A DNA stretch of 64,000 nucleotides, from positions 181,717 to 245,716 of the forward strand of contig MNCI01005808.1 in assembly GCA_015680685.1 (NCBI GenBank), read 5' to 3'. The notes beneath the pieces were generated by a model that saw only the letters and a list, made by a program, of their open reading frames with translations, searched no databases and was not told the origin of the DNA. Below, piece after piece: positions 11,200 through 22,587 of the stretch (the first letter of the stretch is position 1; each line of letters starts with the position of its first letter). The position numbers were made by a program, and so were the translations under genes. The stretch comes from Gnetum montanum. Its lineage: Eukaryota > Streptophyta > Gnetopsida > Gnetales > Gnetaceae.

Positions 11200-12120
11200 A
11201 GGCTTCATGGAGTGGTTAGCATAAATCCTATGTTGGCATATCCTAGGGTCTATTCTAGTTAATTTAGGATATGACCAAGCAAAGGCTTTCAACCATTTGT
11301 TCACCATTTTCAACGGTCTCTCTTTTTGTTGAGGAGCAAGCTTAGCATTAATAATTATCAGTTTTCCATTTTTGAGAAATGTATACTCCATACCAGTGGG
11401 CAATGGTTTTAACTCAAGGGGCTCTTACTTAAAGTTGTTAGGGATTTCCAACTTTCCTAAGTTGATATTTTCAATGTTAAGACTTGGAAGTTGGCAATGA
11501 AATTGCTCTAATGTGTCTATGCTATCAATGTAAGTGCTAGTGAAATCATCAGTTGGTTCCATGCATATAGTTGAATTGCTCTCTTGGTCAGCTGTTAGCC
11601 ATTGGGTGCCTTCCTGTCTTGTGGCTACTGCATATAGGCATCTTTGTATTTTAGTTACTTGTGCACATTGGTTGCATGTAGGCAATGTTAAACATTGTAT
11701 GAACTAGGACTTCTACACGCAATTACACCCTATGTCACTATATGCAATGCATAAAACTTTCTTCTTCTTAATCTTTTCGAACGTATTTTCCTTTGATATC
11801 TCTATGGAAAGATCACATATTCCTAAGCATGCATCAATTGTGCTTAGCCATTCTCTTCCCATTATGATTGGGAAGTCCCCCTTACAGTTTTTGACTTGAA
11901 TCACTACGAAGTTGACTAGATACAACCATCTACAAACAATGGTAACGATGTCCTCCACTAGTCCTAATGGGATAGTGATGGACTGGTTGGCCAGTTCTAA
12001 ATGTATGTTACTCTTTTTTAGTGGAGGTAGGTTCTAGGATTTATACATTTCTTAAGAGATTACATTGATACCAAAAATTAAATCTAAAAGAGCTTTGCAT
12101 AGTTCATTCCTAGCGATTTG
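11200..12120 (-). pseudogene. pol (PR): Protease and pre-RT linker of element B
   Basis: 12120-11713 matches the aspartic protease region of H: ALLD, LPPLKKSNIHLELA, PLGLVEDI, GDFPIIMGREWLSTIDACLGI. The catalytic DSG is changed to DLI near 12085. 11685-11200 is the linker, including YAVATRQEGTQWLTA and the WLKAFAWSYPKLTRIDPRIC segment that leads into RT. Confidence 0.75.
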
Positions 12121-15016
12121 TAAATATATAAGAGAACTCCCAGGATCAAAGAATTTCCTAGGAAGATGACCAGCCTTAATCCAATTAGTAATTACATGCG
12201 TCAACATGACCATGTGCATTGCATGTGGCCTTTGGTTTGAAGGGAGTTCTAAAGTTTTGAATGATGGTGAGGCCTTTGGAGAGTTAGCCACTTGTGACTA
12301 CAAGGACTTGGTTGGACTATCGGTCCTAAAGAAATGTCTCTTCTTTACACGGTTGTTCAAACCAATAGTAGGATGAGGATTAATAGCCCTTGTAGCGTTA
12401 CGTTGCTGCAACTGGGCAGGGAGCTCACCTTGCATGGCTGGAGCAAGTGGTAATGGAGTTAAGGGTGGAAGAGATGTAGTTGGATGAGAAGGATGGTATG
12501 TTTGTGGAACATCATGCCTAGGAGAAGGAGTTCTAAAATACTCATGGGCTTGGTAGTGAGGCTAGGGAGTGATGTAACTAGTAGAGTCACATGGAGAGAT
12601 AGGCTATTGCATGTAGTATCTATATAGGTCAGGTTGACAGTAAGGGTACTATTGACATGGTGGTGAACAACCCTTGTGGCATTACATTGTTGTGATTGGA
12701 TAGGGATTTCACCCTACATAGCAAGAGTAGGTGGTAGTGGAGCTATTGGTGGAAGAGATGCGGTTGGATGAGAAGGATGATATTCTTGCAGAATATTGTC
12801 TCTAGAAGAGAGAGTCCCATAATACTCGTGGGCTTGGTAGTGAAGTTGAGAAGTGACATGACCAATAGAGCCACGTGGAGAGATCGACTGCTGCACATAG
12901 TATCCATATAGGTTAGGTTGATGATAAGGGTACTGTTGATGTGGTGGTGGCATTCCCCATGATTATGGGTGCTGCCACTATCAGTATTGCTCATTTGATT
13001 GTGGTGGAGTTCCACTTGGATAATATGTCAAGGGTTGGTAAAATTGTCTTGGGTTACCTTGGGCATAAGATAACCTTCAAGGTGTTTGCCTTCTATTTAA
13101 TCATGGGTTAAGTGCATACACCCCAGACTCTTGTAGATGTGAGATTACAGGACAACATCCCTTAGGATGGTCATATTGGCATATCTCACATCCACCATCA
13201 TTTTCTGTATCTAAATCCATGACCTCTTTGATGATGGAAACTTTGCCCTTACCTTTGCTACATGCATATTCAATTTCTTTCTTCTTCCTCCTTTCTTGGT
13301 CACTACCTTCCTCTCTAGACTCCTCTACTATTTTGAGAATTGTTTGAAATATGTTATCTAGAGAGTCCACATTTGGTCCACCTTTGTCAATACTTCCAAT
13401 GCAAGTTTTTGAATGGGCAAGGTTTTCCTATTCACCATCTCTTCAAGTGGTGACTCTTCTTCATCCTCACAAAATATAACTCCCTTCTTTCAAAGGGAAG
13501 GATATCTATTATATTCTTCCACATCTCTCTTTTCCTTAACTCACCTTCTTCTTTAGAACCTTGCCCCAACAATCTTTGTACTTGATGGACCCTAAGCTCA
13601 GATACCCTTCCTTTAGCATAAGTCCCAAGGGTTCTTCACGTTTTGTGCCTAAGCCCATCTACGAGATGGCGTAGTTGTTCCCTTTGCGAGTAACCATGGC
13701 CTAGTAAATGATGTAATAACACATAATATTAGCCCATGCTAGCATCCAAGGGTTCATGTCCTCCTTATTTCCATCTTTGGATTTGCTTTTGTAGGTTGGA
13801 CACTTGGGAGTATGTTTGATACTTACTATTGAATAGCTCTAACAGGGTACTCCATCGATGTATGGATTCCGATTCGAAGGACCAATACCAGCTTTCCACT
13901 TTTTTGATTAATGTCTATGGAAACAACTTGAGTTTTTTCCATTCATTTTCTATGTCTTGCAAGCCACATGCATCATGAAATGCTTGTAGATGCTTTTGAA
14001 GATCATCATTGTATCCCCCTTCAAATCATGGGATATTGTTCATGTCCAATCTTTTGATTCTGCTATCTTTTTGGTGTCTTGTTGGGATTCTAACAACCTC
14101 AGTTATATCTAGCGTACTTTGGGTAGCAAGTAGGGGTTCATCATGATTGTATTGTCTATGGTGTCTATGATGCCTATGTTGTTGCCTGCTCTCCCTCCTT
14201 TCATGATGAGTTTCTCTAGAATGCCCTCATCCCCTTTCTCAGCTACATTGTCTATGATTTCTATTTCACTTACCATTATCCTTAAGATCTTTTCCTTTGT
14301 GACTATGTCTAGATCCTAAAGGAGAGGGTGAAGGAGATGATGAAGGTGAAAAAGAAGGAGGACCATCACCATGATAGTGCATATGCTTCCTTCTCTTCAG
14401 TGGTCGTGACCTCAATCGTGGTTACGATTAGAATGTCCATCTTTGTCATGTGTTCGTGTTCCTTTTTCAAATCCTTTGTGTCCATTGGTACTAGAATTCG
14501 GGTTATGGATAGTTGAGTGAAGATTTTGATACACCACCCCTTGATTGAAGTCAACGGGAGGAACATCATTGTGTGGGAGACTTCCTGAGGCAAGTTCACC
14601 ACCCTCATTTTTACCTATGACATACAAGACAACTTTCCCTTCATGGATTCATAACGTCTCTCCTATTGTAGATCCCTTTGATGTTGTGCCTTCGTGGATT
14701 GATACTCTCTCAAGTCATGATCATGCACAACGTACTCTGCCTATAAGTGCTACATACCAATTCATGTGAGAGCACGAAGAAGCATGCCTAGGACTAAGAG
14801 ATCGAGAGGTAACACTATGTTACCTTCTAAATCATGCCAACGTAGTTGTTCATCCTAGTGGAGGATAAAAGTAAAGTTTGGTATATACTCATTTGGATGA
14901 ACGTATACCACACAAAATTGTTGGGGGATTGGTGGATTATCATGTGTACTACGCCTCTAATTGTTCCCTATATGAAACCTGTGCAGTGGAGCACTCTCGT
15001 AAGAAGAAGGAGACAT
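12121..15016 (-). pseudogene. gag: gag of element B, degraded
   Basis: Start codon at 15016-15014 followed by Ser-rich codons as in F. A zinc-knuckle variant CEICQYDHPKGCCP (CX2CX3HX4C) is encoded near 13200-13150, followed by a long Pro/Gln/Tyr-rich tail that is tandemly duplicated (12387-12955). The reading frame is broken repeatedly. The nucleocapsid-like knuckle would bind genomic RNA. Confidence 0.8.
12387..12955 (-). repeat. Tandem duplication in the gag tail of B (2 x ~284 bp)
   Basis: 12387-12670 and 12671-12955 align end to end, starting at CCCTTGTAGCGTTACGTTG and CCCTTGTGGCATTACATTG. They encode the Pro/Gln/Tyr-rich segment with YYVQQ and ISPR. F and G have one copy in the same place. 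The two units have diverged, so the duplication is old. Confidence 0.85.
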
Positions 15017-15135
15017 AATTATCTATTCAGTGTGCAATACTTTTCATTTTAATAATTGTAAGATAACCAACCCTAAGGATTCGCTCTAACGATGTGAAGA
15101 TTTCCTAAGTTCTAACTAGCGCACAAACAACAAAG

Positions 15136-15153
15136 TCCCCGACAATGATGCCA
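15136..15153 (-). other. Primer-binding site, tRNA-Asp type (element B)
   Basis: Minus strand TGGCATCATTGTCGGGGA, the tRNA-Asp complement with changes mostly of C-to-T/G-to-A type, one base from the LTR. Confidence 0.85.
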
Positions 15154-15154
15154 A

Positions 15155-15991
15155 TGATGAGCTACGAGGTATCCCTATGCTCAACCATACGAATACGAGT
15201 GTATATGCATGACTTAGTCAAATTGCAAGGACTAAGTGCTTATGCGCTTTCACAGAACTTGGATGGGTTAGTCAATCGTTGTCTTCCCAAGCTTACTTGT
15301 ATAGCATGATTGTATGATTAAGTAAACTTGAGGTATATGATTTTTATATATTTTCTAATGTTTTATATTCTGGTGCTACAAAGGGAGAATTGAACTAATT
15401 AAGTAACTAATTTAATTTAACTAATCAACTATGCTCTAACTAGTCCTAACACTAGCATTCATTCCCACTTGTTGTACACATCCTAAACCAGTGCAACACT
15501 ACTAGGATTACCAAATGCTAATCATTACTAGGTTACCAAGTGTTCCACACATGCTCAAAGTGGTCGTACTAAGTGTGCTTACTTGGGAGAGTTAACAAGG
15601 GGAGAGAGAACATTAATTAACTAAGGAAAGAATTAGATAACTATAAATAACATTAAATAAGATATTTTGAATGCTGCAAGGTTTATCACAAAGTTTATCT
15701 TTATTTTTGGCCACAAGGTATGCTCAGGTACACAATGCTTGAATAAAGATTCATTCGCTTTATGAATCCTACTACAGGCACTCAGAAATAATTCTAACTC
15801 TGAGGAAGAAAAACTACAAGAGTTCGGGTAAGGGACTAAGACTAACTATGCAAACCAAGTGTGCCTACCTCTTATTTATAGGCGATGAGGTAGGTCCTAA
15901 CATCAAATGCTCGATATCACTTGGTGAGCCCCGATATCATAGACCTAATATCGCGAATGTGATATCGCAGCCCCGATATCATAGTTCATCA
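15155..15991 (-). repeat. 5' LTR of element B
   Basis: 837 bp, the same length as the 3' LTR, starting TGATGAGCTA and ending TTCATCA on the plus strand. It is followed by the CTAAT target duplication at 15992-15996. Confidence 0.93.
15873..15990 (-). promoter_or_regulatory. LTR promoter of B: TATA box plus GATATC array
   Basis: TATAAATA (minus strand) at 15880-15873. The interval 15912-15980 holds five or so spaced GATATC or AATATC palindromes. It is better preserved than in the 3' LTR of the same element. Confidence 0.65.
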
Positions 15992-16684
15992 CTAATGATA
16001 GGCCTTTTGGACTTTCTTTTCATCAAAACTATTATTCAGTTTTCATATAGAACATTTAAGTTCATCAATCTTTTCTTCTTTGCTAGAGTGAAATCCAAGT
16101 CAAGATCACAAATTTTGGCTAGTGTATGAAGCTCTGCTTGGATTGGAAATTTGTTTAGTTTTCCATCATCAACTCATAGAAAGAATAACCTATAGGATTA
16201 GTGTATGAAGCTATGCTATAGTCCTTTCTATATTTTCTAATTATATTTATTATAATCCTAGTGATCTCTCTATTTGAAACCTTGACTTGTTCATTAGCTT
16301 AAGGATGATAAAGTATGGTAAGTGTATGTTTTACTTATAAACATTGCATTAATTTTTTAAATGTAGCCCTAGTCAAATGTGTTCCATTGTCAAATACGAG
16401 TGCACATGGCATATCAAAATAATTCATTACCTACTACTCAAAGAACTTAGCAATAGTTGTTGTAATGCAATCATGAGTTGTAATAGCTTTTGTTGGATTG
16501 GTATAGTAATCAACAGTAATAATAATTTAGAATTTCCTATTTGACATGGGAGTGATTGGAACTATGAATTTAATTCCCCACAAATCAAATAGATCGAATG
16601 GCTAAATTCACTACTATGATTTGTCAAATCATGTTGTGATCACATTATCGCATTAACAATGCTTATAGAACTTCAAATGTGGTA
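15992..16684 (-). pseudogene. pol (INT): Integrase core remnant of element C
   Basis: Continues the element C sequence broken by element B. It aligns with B 8850-9540 (for example GAAGCTCTGCTTGGATTGG at 16127-16145 against B near 8968). No open frame remains. It is cut at 16684 by copia element D and resumes at 24010. Confidence 0.7.
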
Positions 16685-17592
16685 TGTAAAGCAATTTCAT
16701 GCAGCAAAAGAATTGCTTGGTTATCTTGACTTTACAATGAATAAGCTAATAAAATTTTTATTTTTTGAAAGCTTAGGAATTTATCTAAAATTTGAAAATA
16801 AAAAGAACTACAAATGATATATGGAAGTTAAGGTTATGTTATATTCTTTCCAACCTATCAAAAATCATAGTAATTCTAGTAGTGCATCCTTGAGAGATAA
16901 TAACTTAAAAGTTGTGTTTTTATGCTAAAATTTTAAATAATCCTTACAATAGATATTAGAATTACAATAAATCTAGAATCACATTAAATCCTTGTGATAT
17001 TAATGAGAAATGATCTAATCATTGGCTTTCATTCATTTTGGTAAAATTTCAAGACTTAGAAAATATACTGAATCTGAAAGCAAATATCTCCCAAACACAA
17101 TAGATATTGTGATGAAAGCTTAACTAACATAGCTACTTATTCTATCTTTCAAATAAATTTGCAATCACTTAAAAATATTGCGCAATAACTGAGATATGAT
17201 TGAAATAGTGAATGCCCCCCTAATTTTGACTATTCAACTTCCAAGATTGAGTAAATAATGAGGAATAATGTCGATGGATTGATGAATTTCTAAAAGATTG
17301 ATAAATTGATGATGAAATAGAAAAATTCTTGCTAAAATTACATTGATGTTTCCTTTATATAAATTTTCAAGAAATGCCTTGGATATATATATGTGAAAAG
17401 TGTGGTAGAGTTTACTGAAAATAACACAATATAGCCCCAATGATAAAATAATCCTAAAAATTATATATATGGATTGGAACCTAAATAACATTACAACTAC
17501 CCATCAATCCAAAAATTTCCTATATTTTATTAAAATAAACTCATATTATATAAAAATAATAAACTATTTTCTTCTACTCTAAAAAATCAACA
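16685..17592 (-). repeat. 3' LTR of copia element D
   Basis: About 908 bp, ending TCAACA at 17592 (element strand starts TGTTGATTTTTT). Matched by 22588-24009 and by the solo copy at 48393-49283. The left end is less certain by a few bases. Confidence 0.8.
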
Positions 17593-17601
17593 ATCCCTCC
17601 T
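17593..17601 (-). other. Polypurine tract of copia element D
   Basis: Minus strand AGGAGGGAT abutting the LTR start, a typical copia plus-strand primer. Confidence 0.7.
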
Positions 17602-17639
17602 GAAAGCACAAGGTAATCTTCATTCTTCATCTTTGATTT

Positions 17640-18260
17640 CTTCTTTCTTTTTCATGCTCTAAATTTCTATAGATTCATTAAGGCACTTGATCTTGTGAGA
17701 TAAAATGTTTTCTATTAATAAGTCAGCAAGTTGCTCTTTTGAACTAATATGGATAGGTTTGATGGTTCCTTCTTTCACTTCTAACTTTATGAAATAGTAT
17801 TTAATGTAAATGTGTTTGGAGTTTTTGTGATGCACATAGTTTTGGGATAGTTGGATTGTTGTTGTATTATCATAATACAAATTTTAGGAAGATCAACTTC
17901 ATATTCTAAGTGTGAAAGAAGTTTATTTAGTTAGAGTATGTGTTGAAGATATTCGACCATGGTAATAAATTTTGCTTCACAAGTGGATAGGCTGATAGAT
18001 GATTATTTCTTCAATTTTCAATATATTGTTTTTTTTCTATATATAATGAGAGCTTCAATTGTGGATTTTCTATCATCATAGTCTCCTACCTAATCAATAT
18101 CTGAATATGCATGAAGTTTATTATCTTCGTTACTAAATTGAATCCCAAGGTTGCAAGTTCCTTTTACATACTTGAGGAGATGCACAAGTGCTTGCATGGG
18201 AAATTGTCTTGGCTCTTATATGAATCTAGATAAGTATGATGTTTCATATCCTAAATCTAG
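17640..18260 (-). pseudogene. pol (RH): Copia RNase H remnant (element D)
   Basis: 17880-17659 encodes HHKNSKHIYIKYYFI and EQLADLLIENIL, the standard C-terminus of copia RNase H. The upstream part (17900-18260) corresponds to the rest of the domain with stops. Confidence 0.8.
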
Positions 18261-18872
18261 TCTAGTGTTGTAGAGAAACTGCAATGATCAAATCATGATT
18301 CTATACATGGTTGCATCTATGAGAGGAATCTTATTCTTACTGGTTAACTTTAAATTGTATGAAAAAGGAATGCTAATTGGCTTCTCATTTTGGTTCACTT
18401 CAATTCCTATAAAGTATTTGAGTTCTTCAATGTCCTTCATTTCAAGTTCAAATTTCATATCATTATTGAAATCTTCTACTAACCATTTATTGGTGGCAAT
18501 AAAGATAATTTCATCTACATATAGTACTTGAAATATAGTGTTGGTTCAGATATCAAATTATGAAAATTTTTCTTAATGAGGTAATTAATTCTCTATAACT
18601 AGGCCTTGGGTGCTTACTTTAGGTCACATAGAGCTTTGTTAAGTTTGAACACTTTGTTTTCTTTTCATTTGATAACATAACCTTTGACCTTTGTGTTGGT
18701 AGATGTATACTTCTTCTTTGATGTATCCATTTAGAAATGCTTAGTTGACATCTATTTGTTGAATCTTTAGATGTTTATGTAATACTATGAAGAAAATGAG
18801 CTTGATGGTTTCAAATTTGTCTAGTGATGCAAAGATTTTTCCATAGTCAATGTGTTTCTTTTGTTTGAATCT
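18261..18872 (-). pseudogene. pol (RT): Copia reverse transcriptase, C-terminal part (element D)
   Basis: The minus strand reads KKHIDYGKIFASLDKFETI at 18865-18800, the copia equivalent of EGIDYEEIFAPVARLETI, and LKYFIGIEV near 18410. The catalytic YVDD box is YVDE (18521-18510), so it is inactive. The domain is split at 18872 by a gypsy solo LTR and continues at 19838. Confidence 0.82.
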
Positions 18873-19837
18873 TGATGGGTGGCGAGGTACCCCTACACTC
18901 AACCATATGAATACGAGCCTACACGCGCGATCCATTCGAACTCCACAGACTAAATGCCTTAACACCACAAGAAACACTTGGGGTTAATCGTTTGTTGTCT
19001 TCCCAGGCTTGCTTGTAAGTGTCACGGTGTATGGTTAAGCAAGTCTGAGGTATGTGATTTTTTTGGTATTTTCGGCTTATCTCCTATGCTATTAGAGGAA
19101 AGGGTTGAGAAACTAAGCTAACTCTAACTAAGATCTAAGTCTAAGTTAACTAGCGTCAGCATCCATTCCCACTTACCGGACACACCCTGAACTATGCAAC
19201 TGTGGCTTACCAAACGCTAATCGTTACTAGGATCGCCACACGTAACTCAAGTGCTTGAAGTGGTCGTACTGAGGCACCTATTTAGCTTAAGTGTGATAAG
19301 NNNNNNNNNNNNNNNNNNNNNNNNNNNNNNNNNNNNNNNNNNNNNNNNNNNNNNNNNNNNNNNNNNNNNNNNNNNNNNNNNNNNNNNNNNNNNNNNNNNN
19401 NNNNNNNNNNNNNNNNNNNNNNNNNNNNNNNNNNNNNNNNNNNNNNNNNNNNNNNNNNNNNNNNNNNNNNNNNNNNNNNNNNNNNNNNNNNNNNNNNNNN
19501 NNNNNNNNNNNNNNNNNNNNNNNNNNNNNNNNNNNNNNNNNNNNNNNNNNNNNNNNNNNNNNNNNNNNNNNNNNNNNNNNNNNNNNNNNNNNNNNNNNNN
19601 NNNNNNNNNNNNNNNNNNNNNNNNNNNNNNNNNNNNNNNNNNNNNNNNNNNNNNNNNNNNNNNNNNNNNNNNNNNNNNNNNNNNNNNNNNNNNNNNNNNN
19701 NNNNNNNNNNNNNNNNNNNNNNNNNNNNNNNNNNNNNNNNNNNNNNNNNNNNNNNNNNNNNNNNNCGCGATATCACGGCGGTACGCGATATCGCGGCGGT
19801 ACGTGATATCGCGGCACATGCAGGTCGCGTCTCATCA
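18873..19837 (-). repeat. Gypsy solo LTR inserted in copia RT
   Basis: Plus strand TGATGGGTGG...TCTCATCA, the same family as the LTRs of A-G, with no internal region. The flanks AATCT (18868-18872) and AATCC (19838-19842) are a near-perfect 5-bp target duplication, supporting LTR-LTR recombination. The middle is an assembly gap, so its length is nominal. It carries the GATATC array at 19766-19815, here with GGCGGTACG spacers. Confidence 0.88.
19301..19765. other. Assembly gap (465 N)
   Basis: Run of N inside the solo LTR, ending next to the palindrome array. Any translated frame across it is meaningless. Confidence 0.99.
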
Positions 19838-20990
19838 AATCCTCTTATTACAAGTCTTTCTTTATGTGTTATGACTTCTCCTTTCTCATTGTAATTTGTT
19901 TTATATAGCCACTTACAATTAATAACCTTCTTATCTTTCGGTTTTTTTACTAATTTCCATGTGTTATGCTTAGCATAACATTGTACTCTTTATCCATCAT
20001 TTCTTTCCAAAATTTTAATTTCATGCCTTCATTGACATTAGTTTGTTCACTTATGACTGCTAAATATGTCATATTTGTAATAGTGTAAGATCTTATAGTT
20101 CTTCTTTCAAAATTTGTATCAAGCATTTGAGTGCAAGGATGATCTCTTTGAACCCATAGTTTTGAACCTTGATATGTGTCTGATTTCTTTTTCTATTTGA
20201 AAAACTCACTTGTACCAAACTTTGTCTCATCAAATATAACATCTCTTGAAACATGTCATTTCTAATTTATTGGCTCATAACACTTGTATCCACTAGAGTG
20301 AGAATCATAACCAAGAAAGATGCATTTCTTTCCTCTTTTTTCAAGTTTGTTAATGATTATTTTGGGGTCTTTACATAGCAATGACATCTAAATATTCTCA
20401 TATGGCTTAGGTTAGGAATTTTGTTGTATATAACTTCATATAGAGATCTTTCTTCATTACTTTTGATGATGATTTGATTAGAAATGTAAGTGTTTGTGAT
20501 GGCTATACTTCAATATTGGTTAGGTAGTGAGGCATACTTAGAAAGCATCTTGTCAAGTCTTGTAAGGTTCCATTATTGTTTTTTCAACTAGTTCATTTGA
20601 TTGTGGGTTATATCCACATGTGGTCTCATGAAAGATACCATTTTCTTTATAGAACTTATCAAATTCATTATTTATGAATTCACCTTCCATATTTGATTTG
20701 ATGATCTTAATCCTAACATTCATGGAGTTTTCAATTAGTTTATGAAAAGTTACAAAATTTTTTATAGTTTCATCTTCTACTTTAGATTGTAAGTCTAAGT
20801 ATATCTTGAGTAGTCATCGAGTATCACCATGAAGTAATTTTTCCCTTCTATTGAAACAGTGAGCATTAGTCCAAGAAGATCCATGTGTAGAAGATCAAAT
20901 GATTTTTCCTTCTTTATTATATGAGAGTTGTAAGGAGAATTGGTTTGATTTTCTTCTATACATGTCTCACATTTTTCTTGTGAAATATTT
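19838..20990 (-). pseudogene. pol (INT): Copia RT N-terminus and integrase remnant (element D)
   Basis: Continues RT after the solo LTR, then integrase. The minus strand near 20640-20600 reads TCGYNPQSNELVEK, corresponding to the copia integrase PYTPQQNGVVERKN block. Stops and frameshifts throughout. Confidence 0.65.
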
Positions 20991-21016
20991 GAAATTCTTA
21001 TTCTTGTAGCTTTTTC

Positions 21017-21400
21017 CTATTTGTGATAGGAGGTGTGACCAAGCCTTCCATGCCAAAGTCTAGACTTGTTGAAATTCTCATTATCCTTCTCCTCAACTTC
21101 ATCTTTATTTGGTACTTGATTAGTTTTTGTTGTCAAGAAGATATTTTTTTGAGTAGTATAGTTGCTTATGATGTCTTCTTTTTTATTAAAATAGTTACAT
21201 TTAAGATAATATATTCTATTATTCAAGGCTTTGATTTTCATAGTTTCTTCACCATTGGGATTGTTGATAATGCAGAAATTGCTCTTGAAATTGACACCTT
21301 TTCCTTTCTTAGAGACTTGTATAACAAAGATAATAGGGTTGGAGAGATTAGGAACATAATACACGTTGAAAATGGTAACTCTTTATCCATTTTTTAATTT
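21017..21400 (-). pseudogene. GAG-pre-integrase domain (copia element D)
   Basis: Open over 115 codons (21364-21017), ending SRLWHGRLGHTSYHK. LWHxRLGH is the hallmark of the copia GAG-pre-integrase domain. It begins with YYVPNLSNPI, similar to the usual VLYVPxLxxNLLS segment that follows protease. Confidence 0.85.
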
Positions 21401-22099
21401 AACTACATAATCTTCTATTCTTTCTATGACCAAGTATTTTCCATATCCAATTTTGATGTTGCTAAGAGTATTGTTTGTTTTGTAATTTAGAAGATAATTT
21501 TTGTAGAGTTTCATGTGATTTAAGCATCCACTATCTACAATCCAAGAATCTTGCTTTATTATTCTAATTAAATTTAATACTGCATAATTTCTTGGCTTTT
21601 CTTCTTGAGTTTTCTTTTGAGATGATGAGGAAGTATCTTGTTTTGTTTGTGAAGTTTATCCATGCATTGTTTCAAAACTAATTCTAGTCTAGCATTGGTG
21701 GATGGTATGACCTTTTCTTTTGTAGGAGTTATAATATGGTACTAAGTCTTGATCTTATCTTTTTCTTTCAGATTGATTTCATTTGCCTCTTTCTCTACCT
21801 AAACCTATTCCTTTTCCTCTAGTATTTTGACCATCATTTATTTTGACTTTTTTCATGATCTCTATTTTGATAATTCAATCTTCATCTCCCTCTGAATATT
21901 TCTTACCTATCTCTTCCTATTTTGTTAGTTACATAGGCTTGATTATCTTGACTCAATTTTTTATTATTTTTCATAATTTGTAGAGTTCTAACTTAAGTAA
22001 CTAATTCATTGATACTAAGCATGTTAAAGTTCTTTGAAAGAGTAATGTTTTTCATCATGTATTCAAACCTTCAATCTATGTAGAGAGCTTGAAAAACTT

Positions 22100-22500
22100 T
22101 CTAAAATTTTTTCCTATTGATATATCCACAACCATTTTCATCTATTTTTTAAGCTTTCATACATTCTAATAAAGAAGTCTTTAATACTTTCATCTCTTCT
22201 AATTTCCAATGTATCAAATTTTTGTTTGTATATTAGTTGATGCAATTGTTGATTTTTGAAGCTTCCCTTGTATTTGAATTTGAGATTATCCCACATTGCT
22301 TTTGCAATAGTATGAAGATTGTATATACTAGAAATAACTTGTGAGATACTAGCCAATAGCATCATGAGAGCCAAATTGTTATTCTTCTTCTTTGGTTCAT
22401 ATTCTTTGATTTGTAATTTGGTAAATTCTCCAAAATCATGAATGAATTCAAAACCTGTTTCAAAATTTTCCAACAATCGTTATGTTCAAGAAGGCATTTC
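22100..22500 (-). pseudogene. gag: Copia gag (UBN2-type) fragment, element D
   Basis: 22476-22138 encodes 112 residues with the copia gag pattern AKAMWDNLKFKYKGS, LHQLIYKQKFDTLE and ESIKDFFIRMYES. The zinc knuckle and protease region between this and 21400 is frameshifted. Confidence 0.8.
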
Positions 22501-22576
22501 ACCATCATTTTCCATAGGATAAAATCTTTAGAACCATTAAAGATAATGGAACATCTTTTTGTAGATGAACCTCACA

Positions 22577-22587
22577 TTCTAATACCA
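22577..22587 (-). other. Primer-binding site, tRNA-Met type (element D)
   Basis: Minus strand TGGTATTAGAA, matching the initiator tRNA-Met complement TGGTATCAGAGC at most positions, next to the 5' LTR. Confidence 0.65.

Larger units (their letters stand above)
5769..15991 (-). mobile_element. Element B: structurally complete Ty3/gypsy element
   Basis: 10,223 bp with two 837-bp LTRs, polypurine tract, tRNA-Asp PBS and gag-PR-RT-RH-INT order on the minus strand. The 5-bp target duplication CTAAT is perfect (5764-5768 and 15992-15996). It is inserted into the integrase region of older element C. All ORFs are broken and the two LTRs differ visibly, so it is not recent. A tRNA-Asp PBS and GYSGYNQ-type RT point to the Athila/Tat side of plant gypsy elements. 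Confidence 0.95.

Noticed and set aside
14328-14769. Plus-strand ORFs over gag of B
   Set aside because: Shadows of the minus-strand gag; the conserved frame is on the other strand.
19247-19874. Long translated frames of about 190-207 codons on both strands
   Set aside because: They exist only because they read through the N gap; flanking sequence is LTR.
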